Shown here: piece after piece, positions 42,968 to 53,570 of the stretch | Numbering within the stretch: the first letter of the stretch is position 1 | Layout: each line of letters opens with the position of its first letter | Assembly: GCA_963971305.1 (NCBI GenBank) | Contig: OZ020305.1 | Span: forward strand, 41,985,717-42,049,716 | DNA length: 64,000 bases | Direction of reading: 5' to 3' | DNA from: Arcuatula senhousia | Taxonomy: Eukaryota > Mollusca > Bivalvia > Mytilida > Mytilidae | The notes under the pieces: generated by a model | What the model was told of the DNA's origin: nothing | Database searches by the model: none | What the model saw: the letters and a program-made list of their open reading frames with translations, nothing else | Made by a program: the position numbers and the translations under genes

Positions 42968-45900
42968 AAATCCTGGCTACTATACCAACCCCCCCCCCCC
43001 AAATAATAAAATATAAAAAAATAAATATTTTTTAAGTTATCAAATTATGGCTAGATTATGGTCACACATTCTGAATTTTGTGATGACCCTTCTAGATTCA
43101 ATTTTTTTTATATAAAAGATGAAATTCATTCTTTATTTAAATCTTCTTTTTGTGATTTTGTATACGTATGTTTTGCTATTTTCATTTAGTAAATCAAATC
43201 AAGTTTGTTGTTATATAATCTCTGATACTATTCATTTGAGATGTTTTTTTGAATTCGATTTTAAAGTTTTCAATTGAGTTTTTTTTATCACAATTTATAA
43301 TTTGCTGTAGTAGCTCATTATCAGATATAAAGTCCTTAGGCTGGCAAAGGTGTATATATATACGAGGTATATACATTATGATCATTCAAGATTTTGGTGA
43401 GATTAAAGTCGTAATAATAAACAAATTTCTTCAAATGATGCATTTTACCATTAAATTACATATTATTTGTTCTTCGTTTTTTTCTCTTTTTTGTATTTGA
43501 TTTTTTCTTTCTGTTTCGTAGTTTATTCGTATTTAACAATTTTGCTTTTTATTTTTTTGACATAAATTCACCAGGAAGTCATAAAGGTTGATCTTTTTTT
43601 ATTCAACAATTCAGACATATGATGCGGAATTTACATACATGTCAAGTTTGAAAATACGAGAGAAGTGTCAACTTGTTTATTTACCATTTACATAATTTAG
43701 AAATAAATTGAAGCCATATGTACCATCATACATGGGGTTTTTTTTTACCACATTTTTATAGTTTTTAGAATAAATAGTAAAATGCATAATCAAATTAACT
43801 TTATTCTGTAAAAAATGCAAATTATAAATATTAAACCAGTAAAACATATTAAAGAAATAAATTTGTATCGAACCATAGATTTATAACTTCAAACTTCTTC
43901 ACGATTCATCACATTCCAGATGCTATTTCCTGCTGTGAAATACTTGAAGATTGTGACCAAGGAAGTAATTTATAGAATAATTATCAGATAGGCTCTAAAA
44001 TAGCAGGGCACTGTAATCTTTATTATAATCTAATAAAGATTATTAATAGTCAATAAGAACCCCATGTTATTAATAAATTAAAAAGATACCAAGCTATCAA
44101 TGATATATGCGTAATTTGAATTTTCAAAGTTTATAATAATAGCTTATGTCTATAGTCTTTGCTCAAAATATATATTTTATAACGTTTATGATTTTCATAA
44201 ACTAAATAGAACTGAAAAAAAATATTAAAAATTCTAAATCCAATTTCATTTGAAGAGATTAAAACTTACTTTCTTTATTAAACAGTCGTTAGAACTGAGA
44301 GAGGGAAACTTGATATGAATATATTTAGATGTATTGTAAAATTTTATAGATTCCCTCCGTTTTACTTCTATTCATTTATGTATGAATATGTTCTGTAAAG
44401 CTAAGTATGGTTTACAGTGTGCACAGTAAAATAAAACAAAAAGCAAAAAAAAATTTATAATGTATGTGCGTCTTTGAACATTCTTCTGCATGGGTTCTGT
44501 AGAATGCTGGATAGTATGAGTTTCTAAATGCTGTATTTGTTTTATTTACACACAGGAAAGTTATATTTTCCCAGAAACGTGGCTATTCATCAAAAATATA
44601 GTATCCATATTTAAAGTAAGATTAAAAAAAACTGTCTGCTAAATGTACCCACTTATTTGTTTTTATAAACTATTTTCAGTGTATCGTTATTTATAATACT
44701 ATACAAGGGGTTTTCATTAATTTTATTGCTGCTCTTATTTAGTTCCAATATGGTCTCAAATAACGGCGAATCATCAATGAAATGGACATAAGAATTGTTT
44801 TCTGGAAACTTTCATTAAAGATGAGTTCTTAAACAAACGTTTATTTCTACAAAATGCAAAAGAAAATACATTTTTATTACGAATACTTTATTGACATTAA
44901 ACCCTGTCGGGTTAGGCAAATACATATAATCAAGACAGCTGAAAACTATACAGACAAAGTACAAATGACATATACAATTAATTACGGTAATACTAAACAT
45001 TACAACCCAAATATTATAACCTTGACCAACGTGGATCTCATTTTCGCAATTCTAAAGACTGCTTTATAAAATCTACAACTATGGACAAAATAGAATTATC
45101 TGGATTTAAAATTAGTTTAAGTTTATCAAGTGGTTCAAGTTGGTTAAATTCTGGTTGTGAAACTATAATTTGTCTTAAAAATTGTTTCCTTGGTTCCTTA
45201 TTTAATGAACATTCAAGTATAAAATGATATTCATCATCTAATACTAGACATTTTCTACATACCCGGTGTTCACGGGCTATTTTCTTATAACGCCCAAGTT
45301 CTATTTCTAAGTTCTGATCACTTATTCGTAATTTTGTTAGTATTCTGCGACTATTTGAGTTTGTTAATTTCAAATAGTCTGCAGGTTGTAATCCAGTTTT
45401 CAGTTTACTATATAAATGTAGCTTTGAGGTATTGTCTAATTTATTAATTTTTTCAATAATAAGTGCACTGTAAAAGTCATTTACCCTATTTTTGCTTACT
45501 TTCTTAACTTTATTTTTCACTTCATTAAAATGTTTGTCAGAATAGTGAAAATCTTCTTTCTCAAGTTCTAGGTCATCCATTATAGAGGAAGCAAAACTAT
45601 ACCAGGTATACATTCCCTCTTCACTCATTTTTTTATTCATAATAAATGCATCTTTTAACAATGGGTTGATGTCTTGTGTATGAATCCTAGAATAAAAAGA
45701 TAATACTTGATTTTTAATGAATGACTCCAAAGGTAGTCTCCCGAGTTCTGTTCTTGCTGCAAAGTTACTAGCAGTTTTTCTAACACCCAAAATAGCTTTG
45801 CAAAATCTTATATGAATCTTTTCAAAATTATATTTGTCTGAAAAAGACAATCTGTCACAAATTGTTCCATTTGCCAATGATCTCTGTGTTGATTTAAAAA

Positions 45901-46062
45901 CTGAGTAGTAATCTTCCATAAACCAAATTTCACTATTATATAAAATTATGGGTCGAATCAATGTATCAAATAATTTACAAGACACATCAACCGGTACATG
46001 TTTAAAGTTTGACATGAATTTTCTCATTGCAAAAAATACTTTTAATCCCTTTTCGAAACGCT
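42968..46062 (-). mobile_element. 5'-truncated LINE with 17-bp target duplication
   Basis: Flanked by perfect GATCCTGAACTTGATGA (42951-42967, 46063-46079). The 5' end of the minus-strand element is at 46062, inside the RT C-terminal region. The coding part ends at 45038, leaving about 2 kb of AT-rich 3' sequence that may hide further insertions. A poly-C run (42991-43001) lies near its 3' end. Confidence 0.75.
45038..46027 (-). CDS. LINE reverse transcriptase C-terminal region, intact frame
   Basis: A 329-codon open frame without stops: RT thumb and connection region (LIRPIILYNSEIWFMEDY, CKAILGVRKTASNFAARTEL, GRLPL), a long helical linker, and the C-terminal zinc knuckle IAREHRVCRKCLVLDDEYHF then ILEC (Cys-x2-Cys-x9-His-x4-Cys). 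The frame continues upstream to the 5' truncation at about 46062, so the ATG at 46027 is internal. No catalytic FADD box remains, so it cannot act. It belongs to the same broad family as the LINE at 51950-56239, with clearly diverged sequence. Confidence 0.85.
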   Translation of the reverse strand: MRKFMSNFKHVPVDVSCKLFDTLIRPIILYNSEIWFMEDYYSVFKSTQRSLANGTICDRLSFSDKYNFEKIHIRFCKAILGVRKTASNFAARTELGRLPLESFIKNQVLSFYSRIHTQDINPLLKDAFIMNKKMSEEGMYTWYSFASSIMDDLELEKEDFHYSDKHFNEVKNKVKKVSKNRVNDFYSALIIEKINKLDNTSKLHLYSKLKTGLQPADYLKLTNSNSRRILTKLRISDQNLEIELGRYKKIAREHRVCRKCLVLDDEYHFILECSLNKEPRKQFLRQIIVSQPEFNQLEPLDKLKLILNPDNSILSIVVDFIKQSLELRK

Positions 46063-46508
46063 GATCCTGAACTTGATGATGGACTTCAGTATCAGAATTT
46101 TAAATGACTGTTAAATTACCTTTTTTAAGGGATGGGGGGGGGGATAAACACACACACACATATGCAGACCGTAAACCTCACGGAAACATAGTGGACTGAG
46201 GGTTATGGTTTATTAACACGGCATGATTGTTTGAACTCTTATACGTTAGTCTGATGTATTAAGAACTTTGAAGTATAAAGTATGAACTATAAAATATACA
46301 GTAGTACTACACTAGAAAGTACAAAGTCATGATGAAGTATGTATCAAGTGAGATGTCAATATCCGAAGTACTGAACTGAGATACTCCTTGGGTCTAGACT
46401 GGGGTTGGACCGATATCGCATATCACCGTAATATCATATGATACTCAATCCCTCCCCCCCCAAAAAAAAATATGGAACACAATAAAATTTTAACTAAGCT
46501 TTTCATCA

Positions 46509-46959
46509 ACACGGAACAACTTGACAGTTCCGACATTTATTTTTAATTATAAATATTGTAATCGTCGCCATTTTTGTTTGGAAGTCGGATAAATCTAAAA
46601 TAAATATACTTGATATAATTACAATAAATGGCTATGTAGAATAATGAAAGCACATATTTTGAATGATAAACAAAACAAAACATTCGTTTAATTAAAAAGG
46701 ATCCTTAAAGTACGTCTACTGCATACATCTGGTCAACCGACTCTCCCGGTCACCGGTGCATGTGCGATGTTCGCCGTGTACCTTCAAAAACTCAATAAAA
46801 CATCAATAATTATATTTTTAACGATTCTTAACATAATTCATGATATAAAAATATGTTTTATACCAAAATAATGCCAGAACAATAGAATAAAAGCAATATT
46901 TTAGCACCCGACTCTACCCGACTCTAACAGACTCTACCAGACTCTGTTTAGTACCACCG
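46509..46959. repeat. Solo MULE terminal arm (about 450 bp)
   Basis: Matches the right end of the MULE (51616-51914) to the tip ACCACCG, and inverse-matches its left end (47301-47742) over its whole length. Subterminal GACTCTACC-type repeats are included. It is a remnant of another copy or of a rearranged end. Confidence 0.8.
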
Positions 46960-47249
46960 GCCAAATATACATGGCTTCACTGATTAATCTCCAACTGTTT
47001 ATACAATTATCTGGTCAATTATGGCAATTAACCTTTAATTAAGACCTTCACCTGTTAAATTAACGTCTGCCTAAATGACAAACCCCTAAAACACCGGAAA
47101 TGTTTTATGACTGAACAATTAAAATGTCTATAAAACTCAAATTTTGTCATGTCTCGAAAAAGCGGGAGATTACACAAAAAGTCGGGAGAACGGGAGATAG
47201 ATAAAAAAGTCGGGAGATTTCGTCTCCCGGCGGGAGAATCACATGTATG
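46960..47249 (+). mobile_element. 3' half of the CATACATGTGA element
   Basis: GCCAAATATACATGGCTTCA to AATCACATGTATG matches 38855-39133, with the palindrome GTCTCCCGGCGGGAGA. It complements the 5' half at 40629-40756. Confidence 0.75.
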
Positions 47250-48124
47250 TGTGACACCCCCATAAAGTGTAATAAATTATACCTCACATGAACCCAACTG
47301 CGACTAAACAGAGTCTGTTAGAGTCTGGTAGAGTTCAGTCGGGTGATAAAATATTGCTTTTACTCTATTGTTTATGCATTATTTAGGCATGAAATGTAAT
47401 TTTCTATCATATTTTATGTTTAGAGTAAGTATAAAATAATTATTTATGTTTATCTACTATGTAAAGGTACGTTGCAAAATTCGCACATACACCGGGAGAG
47501 TCGGGTGATCAGATGTATGCATAAACATACAGTATTATGATATCTTTGTGTATACAAACATAATTTTCATTTATTTAATAAAATGTGTACTTTCATATTA
47601 TTTTAAATTGTTATTTCTTGTAATAAATTATAATGTTTTTATTGTAAATTGTAATATCAAGACGACTTCAAAACAAAATGGCGACGATACAGTATTATGT
47701 TAATAACAAATAAATGTCGGAACTGTCAGGATGTTCCGTGTTCATTGTTAGACAACCATTAGGTCTCAGTCTTGTATTGTTTACACCTGAGATTTTCGGA
47801 ATTTTTTTAAAAATACTTAAAATGATTCAATAAAACTTTTGCTACATTTTTTCAATAAAAGAAGTGTCAAAAGACATTTTGAAGGGGGAAATGAAAAAAA
47901 GTGCCACGAACTTTGGTACACCACAGAAGTTTGAACTAAAAATATTTTTTTTCTACTTTCACTTTCACTTCAAAAAGCAAAAATCCCCCCTTTTCATGAA
48001 TACTTTTTTATTTGAAAATGCAATTTTCTCATTTCTAAAAGTTAATGATGTCATAGTGTGGTGTCTTACCATCAATAAGAGCCAAAAGTTAGAAACAAAT
48101 GCTTGAAAATGAATGCTGCAAACA

Positions 48125-48287
48125 GAGGCGGATCCAGAGATTCTGAAAAGAGGGGGCCCACTGACTGGCCTAAGAGGGGGCCCCGCTTTGGTCACGCTTC
48201 AATGATTTCCTATATATTCAACCAAATGTTTCCGCCAAAAGGGGGGGCCCGGGCCCCCCAGGGCCCCCCCCCCTGGATCCGCCTATG
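48125..48287. mobile_element. 163-bp MITE, GGCGGATCCAG ends, 7-bp target duplication
   Basis: GAGGCGGATCCAGAG and CCCTGGATCCGCCT ends with G- and C-rich arms (GGGGGCCC). Flanks GCAAACA at 48118-48124 and 48288-48294. This end sequence is common in non-autonomous elements of marine invertebrates. Nested inside the MULE, so younger than it. Confidence 0.8.
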
Positions 48288-49069
48288 GCAAACAACACAG
48301 AGAAAAGGCACTATATTTTAATAGCATCCATGTTTTGACGTCCACCCGCGCAAGAACTTACAATACAAGACTGGTACCATTACGGAAGAGCCCCCACGCC
48401 ACGTCAAGGCCATGAACAATGTGAAGGTTTTTTAATTTTTATTTTAAAATATTTTTTCCTGAACTTTATTATATTATTTACTGAAATAAAACTGATCAGA
48501 CCTTTTGCATGTATATTGCCGGGAAATCAGTTTTCAATTTTGAACTTTCCAGGATAAATGCTTTAATTTGACAGCACATACATTTAAAATATTAACAAAA
48601 CATTCAATTACTATCATTAAAATGAAAAAAAAAAATGAACAAAAATGACTCAAGACCCTTTTTTTAATCCTGAACTTTGTTGCATTATAATAATGATACT
48701 GGAATGAAGTCAGACTTATTGCTGGGTAATCAGTTACCAATCAGGATATTGAACCACACTTAAAATGGTTTAAGCATTTGCATAAACATGATAAAAGTAA
48801 TGGATACTTTTGTTATTAATGTAATTAATACATGTATTTTTGTACATAAAATAATCAGTGAATCTAGAAATAAATGTGGCACGTTTGCACCTTAAATACG
48901 ATTTGGGATAATTGGTTATGTGGGTATAGGGAAAAAATGTTTCTCACTTACAATTATAAAATGAAATAGGTTGGATAAGAGGATTATAACATTAATATGC
49001 ATCAGTAAAAACCAAAAAAAAATACATTTTTATCTGTGGTATCCTTAGTCATCAGCAACCAATAAAAAT

Positions 49070-51628
49070 TTAAACCTTAACTTTTTTATTTTGAACTGAT
49101 GTTGTTCTACATGCTTTAACTCTTTTTCTTTGGCCGGGCTTGTTGGCAACTCTTGACACGAAGGGTATTTTCAGGCTCCCATCAGTGGAGACGATGGACT
49201 CGCTGCACTTACTCTTGAAATTTATTAATTTCAAGAGGCGACGTTGTCGCTGTTCTGGGTTAATTTGTGTCCATGTCTCATGTGACACTTTCAAAATGCA
49301 AGCCTGATGGGATAAAAGAAATTTCCCCGTGTCGTGAAGTGCACCTCTTATGTCATGAACCTGATCTTGCTCTAACTCGAATAACTTAGATATAAGATCA
49401 GGCATCTTCTGGACTACCCAGTTCGTATTTCTCTTGATCACATTGTTATAGGATTCATTGCAATTGTTATACCAAAGTCGTGGTAACCAGGGGTGTTGCA
49501 AACGGGGTCTAAAGGAATATTTTTCTAAATTTGGAAGGAGGCGGTCTTTTAGATATGGTATAGGGTAATCTTCTATGAGTTCGTCTCTCATCTCATCGAA
49601 AGTGATCTGGTTCTGAGAACTAAGGATACCATCTGGGCCGAACAACTTACTTATGACAGAAGCAACTTCAGGCTGATTCAAAGACTTTCTGAGGTTGTCA
49701 ATAGCGTTGTCTTTTAAATGCTTTGAACACAGAACGCGTGATGCATTTGGAAAGCTCAGGCTTATAGCTTTTGTAGCCGCAAACTCTTCGTCTGACCCGA
49801 AAATTAGATTTGATTGGTCAGTATCTACTAACTTAGCCTGCAAATGGGAGGTAAACTTGTGATATGAATCAAAGTTACCATCCCAATGCAACAACATAGG
49901 TCCTAACATCACTGGGGGTAAAGAGGTACGCTTACTGACCAAATTAATGTTTGGAAAGCAAAGTGGTGTCAAAAAACAAGAACTTAAATTGAAAGTTCTA
50001 TCAATACCGATTACTGTACCAGATAAAATAGCAGACTTTAACAAAGACATCTGCATATCGGTGTATAGTACAATGCTTGGTGGCTTAGATGGGTTTGTTG
50101 TAATGACCTCGCGTATGAAGTTGCTATCTGCAAACATATTTAGAACAGAAAGAATATCATCAGCAACATTGACCCTATTAGATGAATCCGATCGGCTCTT
50201 CTTATTTGCATAATATTTTGCATTTTGGACTACACGGTGGTCGACAATATCATCAGGGGTTGCTTTATTAACATCTCTCCTGATCTCTTGAACAGGCTTA
50301 CCGTTTTCTAGCCCTTGTCGAATGATTGATTTCTGTTCTATTGTCAAGCTACGATAGGGGACTGTTGACGTCTGGGAGTTGCCATGAGCTATATTAGGTG
50401 TGTAGGTACCTATATATTCGACAATTGCAACAGGTAAAATGGGGTTACAAACAAACCAAGTAACTCTCTTCTTAAAGGTTGGACAACGTGCTAAAGTTGA
50501 GTACTTGCGGTAAGCAACAACGATGGTGCTTCTATCAGGCTGTGGTTCGAAGGGAACAAAGACTTTTTTAACTCGCTTACCATATAAACCTCCCCGAAAC
50601 TCAACATAGTGAAGAGAATTATTTGAGGACCTGATAAAATATGCGGGCTTTGTGGAGTTTTTACCTTGTTGCCAAGCCCCACAGTCATCGGGATATTCAC
50701 TACATTTTTGCAACGAGCGACGCTTTTGATTGTTGGTATCGTCAAGAACAAAATAAACATTTTGTTTGACCCCTTGTGGTATTGTAGTGACAATTGGTTT
50801 TTCGTTACATACAATTTCGTACTGCCTATCGATGTTCATGAACTGTGTCACAGAATTAGTAGTTGGATTGTCGTAAGGATGTATCAAATCCGTTGACAAG
50901 TTGGTCACGTTCATCTCAGAATTGCCGTGTGTTAGAGATGCGTCTTGCACACTGCAATCATTTGCGGTCTTGTTCGACGACAGAATACATTCCTCTAACA
51001 CAAAGTCAGGATTTAATTCTGTGTGATCAATGAATGTTTCGATCTTAGCTAGTAGCACCGGGTCTTTAATATCTGAATAATTAATTGTTTTATTAAGGTC
51101 ATCTTTAGCCTCTGGACCTACAGACAAGTTGTTATCAGATATGTTGAATGTATCATCAGAGGAATTTAAGCGATCTATCAAAGGCTTATCAGGAGTGGAA
51201 GTGACTTTTCTTTCCTTACCCAATGGAGGAAATTGATCAATATCATCAATGTTGATGCATGGGGGACAGCCAGTAAGATCGGGAATTAATGGTACGAAGT
51301 GACACGGTTTCCAGAAAGAACCAGTACTACCCCCTGACCACATAATAGTAAGCTCACGTTTTGACCTGGAGCCACGTGGCTTAAATACTGTGTTCAGTAT
51401 TTTAATATTAAAGTCAGCAGGGCCATTAACAACGGGATACACAGATTTTATAGGTCTACCAATGACACTACTGGCAGCATGCATAGTCCATGCGCATGAA
51501 AAACTGCCTATCTTAGCACAATGCCTAATGGCGTCGGGCAATGTAGGGCTGACATCAGCAATTGAAGTCTTTGCATGAATACGCGTGTAAAACGCACCAT
51601 GGTCCAATAATAAATGAATGATAAACAA
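49070..51628 (-). CDS. MULE transposase with N-terminal OTU/vertnin-like remnant
   Basis: 852 open codons without a stop. Residues about 40-116 resemble the C-terminal half of the OTU/vertnin-type domain found in large invertebrate transposons (RPIKSVYPVVNG, TIMWSGG, WKPCHFVPL); the catalytic Cys half is missing. Residues 290-410 form a Cys-containing, FLYWCH-like region (KCSEYPDDCGAWQQG, WFVCNP). Residues 535-735 are the MULE DDE domain: D543 in TVIGIDRTFNL, HWDGNFDSYHKF, D613 in FGSDEEFAATKA, C634 and H637 in VLCSKHLKDNA, E725 in NNCNESYNN. The C-terminus is basic. The first 10 residues come from the TIR and the first codon is not ATG, so the frame is a deletion product. The catalytic triad is intact. 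Confidence 0.88.
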   Translation of the reverse strand: MFIIHLLLDHGAFYTRIHAKTSIADVSPTLPDAIRHCAKIGSFSCAWTMHAASSVIGRPIKSVYPVVNGPADFNIKILNTVFKPRGSRSKRELTIMWSGGSTGSFWKPCHFVPLIPDLTGCPPCINIDDIDQFPPLGKERKVTSTPDKPLIDRLNSSDDTFNISDNNLSVGPEAKDDLNKTINYSDIKDPVLLAKIETFIDHTELNPDFVLEECILSSNKTANDCSVQDASLTHGNSEMNVTNLSTDLIHPYDNPTTNSVTQFMNIDRQYEIVCNEKPIVTTIPQGVKQNVYFVLDDTNNQKRRSLQKCSEYPDDCGAWQQGKNSTKPAYFIRSSNNSLHYVEFRGGLYGKRVKKVFVPFEPQPDRSTIVVAYRKYSTLARCPTFKKRVTWFVCNPILPVAIVEYIGTYTPNIAHGNSQTSTVPYRSLTIEQKSIIRQGLENGKPVQEIRRDVNKATPDDIVDHRVVQNAKYYANKKSRSDSSNRVNVADDILSVLNMFADSNFIREVITTNPSKPPSIVLYTDMQMSLLKSAILSGTVIGIDRTFNLSSCFLTPLCFPNINLVSKRTSLPPVMLGPMLLHWDGNFDSYHKFTSHLQAKLVDTDQSNLIFGSDEEFAATKAISLSFPNASRVLCSKHLKDNAIDNLRKSLNQPEVASVISKLFGPDGILSSQNQITFDEMRDELIEDYPIPYLKDRLLPNLEKYSFRPRLQHPWLPRLWYNNCNESYNNVIKRNTNWVVQKMPDLISKLFELEQDQVHDIRGALHDTGKFLLSHQACILKVSHETWTQINPEQRQRRLLKLINFKSKCSESIVSTDGSLKIPFVSRVANKPGQRKRVKACRTTSVQNKKVKV

Positions 51629-51949
51629 AACAAAACATTCGTTTAATTAAAAAGGATCCTTAAAGTACGTCTACTGCATACATCTGGTCAACCGACTCTC
51701 CCGGTCACCGGTGCATGTGCGATGTTCGCCGTGTACCTTCAAAAACTCAATAAAACATCAATAATTATATTTTTAACGATTCTTAACATAATTCATGATA
51801 TAAAAATATGTTTTATACCAAAATAATGCCAGAACAATAGAATAAAAGCAATATTTTAGCACCCGACTCTACCCGACTCTAACAGACTCTACCAGACTCT
51901 GTTTAGTACCACCGTATTTTAATAAATAAAATGTTTATACTATTATAAA

Positions 51950-52105
51950 GACACACGCTTCGGAATAAGTCCGCATTACACGAGAGAAATCGTGGAACGC
52001 AGGAAAAAGCTAGTGCCGATTATGATACAGGAACGGAAAAAGAAGAAAAGGGCATATATCGTCGGAGACAAGTTATTCGTGGACGGAGATTTATGGAAAG
52101 GATAG
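51950..52105 (+). pseudogene. LINE ORF1 C-terminal domain, partial
   Basis: About 51 codons from the 5' truncation: FGISPHYTREIVERRKKLVP, then RAYIVGDKLFVDG and a TAG at 52103-52105. This matches the C-terminal domain of L1-like ORF1 nucleic-acid chaperones (the ISPQYP...RR..L.P and K..V.G pattern). ORF2 continues in the same frame directly after this TAG. Confidence 0.75.
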
Positions 52106-52111
52106 GAAAAC

Positions 52112-53034
52112 GTGGAGTGTGCTAAAAACGAGATCAATTCAACGAAACAAGTGATTAAATTTTGTTCTTGGAATATTTCAAAGGGATTAACGAGAAAGTT
52201 GTCTGATTCAGATTTCATGGATAATGTGAAGGAATATGATATTTTATGTTTAAACGAGTGTTGGGTCAAATGTCCAGAAAGTTTTGATTTGAATGGTTAC
52301 GAAAAGTGGTACATTTCTAGAGAAAAATGTAACGGAGGAGGGGTTGTAGTTTTCTATAAGAAGTGGTTAATACCATACATTGAAATTGTAAATTTTGTAG
52401 CCGATAGTATGATTTGGTTTAAAATAGATAAATGTATTATGTTAAATAACAAAGATATGTATGTATGTGCTGTTTATGTGCCCCCTGACAATAATGTCTA
52501 TTATAGAAAATATGATATAGATGTGTTTGACGTATTGCAAGACTGTATAGAAATGTACTGTAAACAAGGAACTGTGGCAATTATAGGAGACTTAAATGGT
52601 AGAGTAGGTTGTGAAAATGACTTTATCACTGATGACAATTTAGATGCACAATTACATGACAATGTCTCGTTTTTGAACTATGAAAATGATGGAGACTATT
52701 TTCATAGAATTACTGAAGATGTTAAAAGGCCAAATGCTTTTGGCAAACGTATTTTAGAACTATGTAAAAACACTGGGTTACGTATTGCAAATGGTAGATT
52801 TGGTAACGATAGTGGTAGCTTTACTTTTCACAATAAAAATGGATGTAGTATCATTGACTATTTATTGATTAAATATGATTGTTTTGATAGCATAGTTAAG
52901 AACTTTACTGTTGGTCATTTCAATACATATTCTTGTCATGCTCCTTTGGTTGTAGAATTAAATGTTAAGTTAGATCAAGTGATCAATAATCATTGTACTT
53001 GTGTTAACCATACTTTAAATGCCGTTAGGTGGAA
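52112..53034 (+). CDS. LINE APE-type endonuclease domain
   Basis: The open frame begins right after the ORF1 stop, without an ATG near the domain start. Endonuclease signatures in order: KFCSWNIS, YDILCLNECWV (metal-binding Glu), GGGVVVFYKKW, VCAVYVPP, AIIGDLNGRVG (catalytic Asp/Asn), CSIIDYLLIK, and SCHAPLVVEL (catalytic His). It nicks target DNA to prime reverse transcription. The domain looks complete. At TGG 53030-53032 the frame enters an inserted LINE fragment and ends at 53041; the original frame resumes at 53571. Confidence 0.88.
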
Positions 53035-53570
53035 GTGTTGAATAAAAAAGACTCAATTTTATTTTGTAAATTTAGAACGGTTAATCATAAACTTCCTATT
53101 GAGACAGGTAGATGGAACAACATTGCTAGATCTGATAGGAAATGTATGCTTTGTAATGAAAAAATCGGGGATGAATTTCACTATATTCTAGAATGCCCTA
53201 TATTATCTCAAGAAAGAAAGAAACTGATCAGTGGACATTTAATTCAAAACCCTAATATTTTAAAGTTCAAGGAAGCTATGACATCTAAAAACAAAGCTAA
53301 ACTCAACAAACTATGTAAGTTTATTAGAATAATTAACAAAAAAACGAGTCTTCCTGACTAACTATCTGTCTTATTGCTTTGTATGACATTGTACTTTGAT
53401 CTATGTGTTTATGATGTTATCATTTTCTGTATTTTCTTTCCTTCTTTTGTGTATGTGTGTGGTTTTTTTTTCTTTCTTTTGTTATATTGTAAATAATGTA
53501 TATAGTATTTCTCTGTACCTATGTAATACTGGTTGATGAGAATAAAGTTATATCAGTTATATCATATATC
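53035..53570 (+). mobile_element. Second LINE 3' fragment inserted inside the LINE
   Basis: 536 bp flanked by TGGAA (53030-53034, 53571-53575). It carries the last 110 codons of a related LINE: KFRTVNHKLPIETGRWNNIA and the knuckle KCMLCNEKIGDEFHYILEC, stop at 53359-53361. About 200 bp of 3' UTR follows, ending GAGAATAAAGTTATATCAG. Both flanking TGG codons are in the host ORF2 frame, so removing it restores VRWNEECKDR. Confidence 0.85.

Larger units (their letters stand above)
42858..46107 (+). pseudogene. Possible terminal coding exon split by a LINE
   Basis: From the ATG at 42858 the plus frame reads TKGQSPEKPPAKKTFGPIKT, ERVRVLDPELD up to the LINE. After the LINE, from the second copy of the 17-bp target duplication (46063-46079), the same frame gives DDGLQYQNFK and a stop at 46105-46107. 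The charged, proline-containing sequence looks coding. A CAG splice acceptor is possible at 42881-42883. Family not recognised; the upstream part has not been found. Confidence 0.35.
47301..51914 (-). mobile_element. Mutator-like transposon (MULE), 4.6 kb, long TIRs
   Basis: Left TIR 47301-47742 (CTAAACAGAGTCTGTTAGAG, with GAGTCTG/GAGTCGGG repeats) and right TIR about 51616-51914 are inverse copies. The insertion point is proven by the empty paralogue at 39893. Bases 47301 and 51914 abut host sequence; three host bases (CCA) seem lost and no clear target duplication is visible. One transposase gene, minus strand. The right TIR cuts into its 5' end, so the copy is internally deleted. Confidence 0.88.

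Noticed and set aside
49947..50896. Plus-strand and alternative minus-strand frames inside the MULE
   Set aside because: Shadows of the 852-codon transposase frame.
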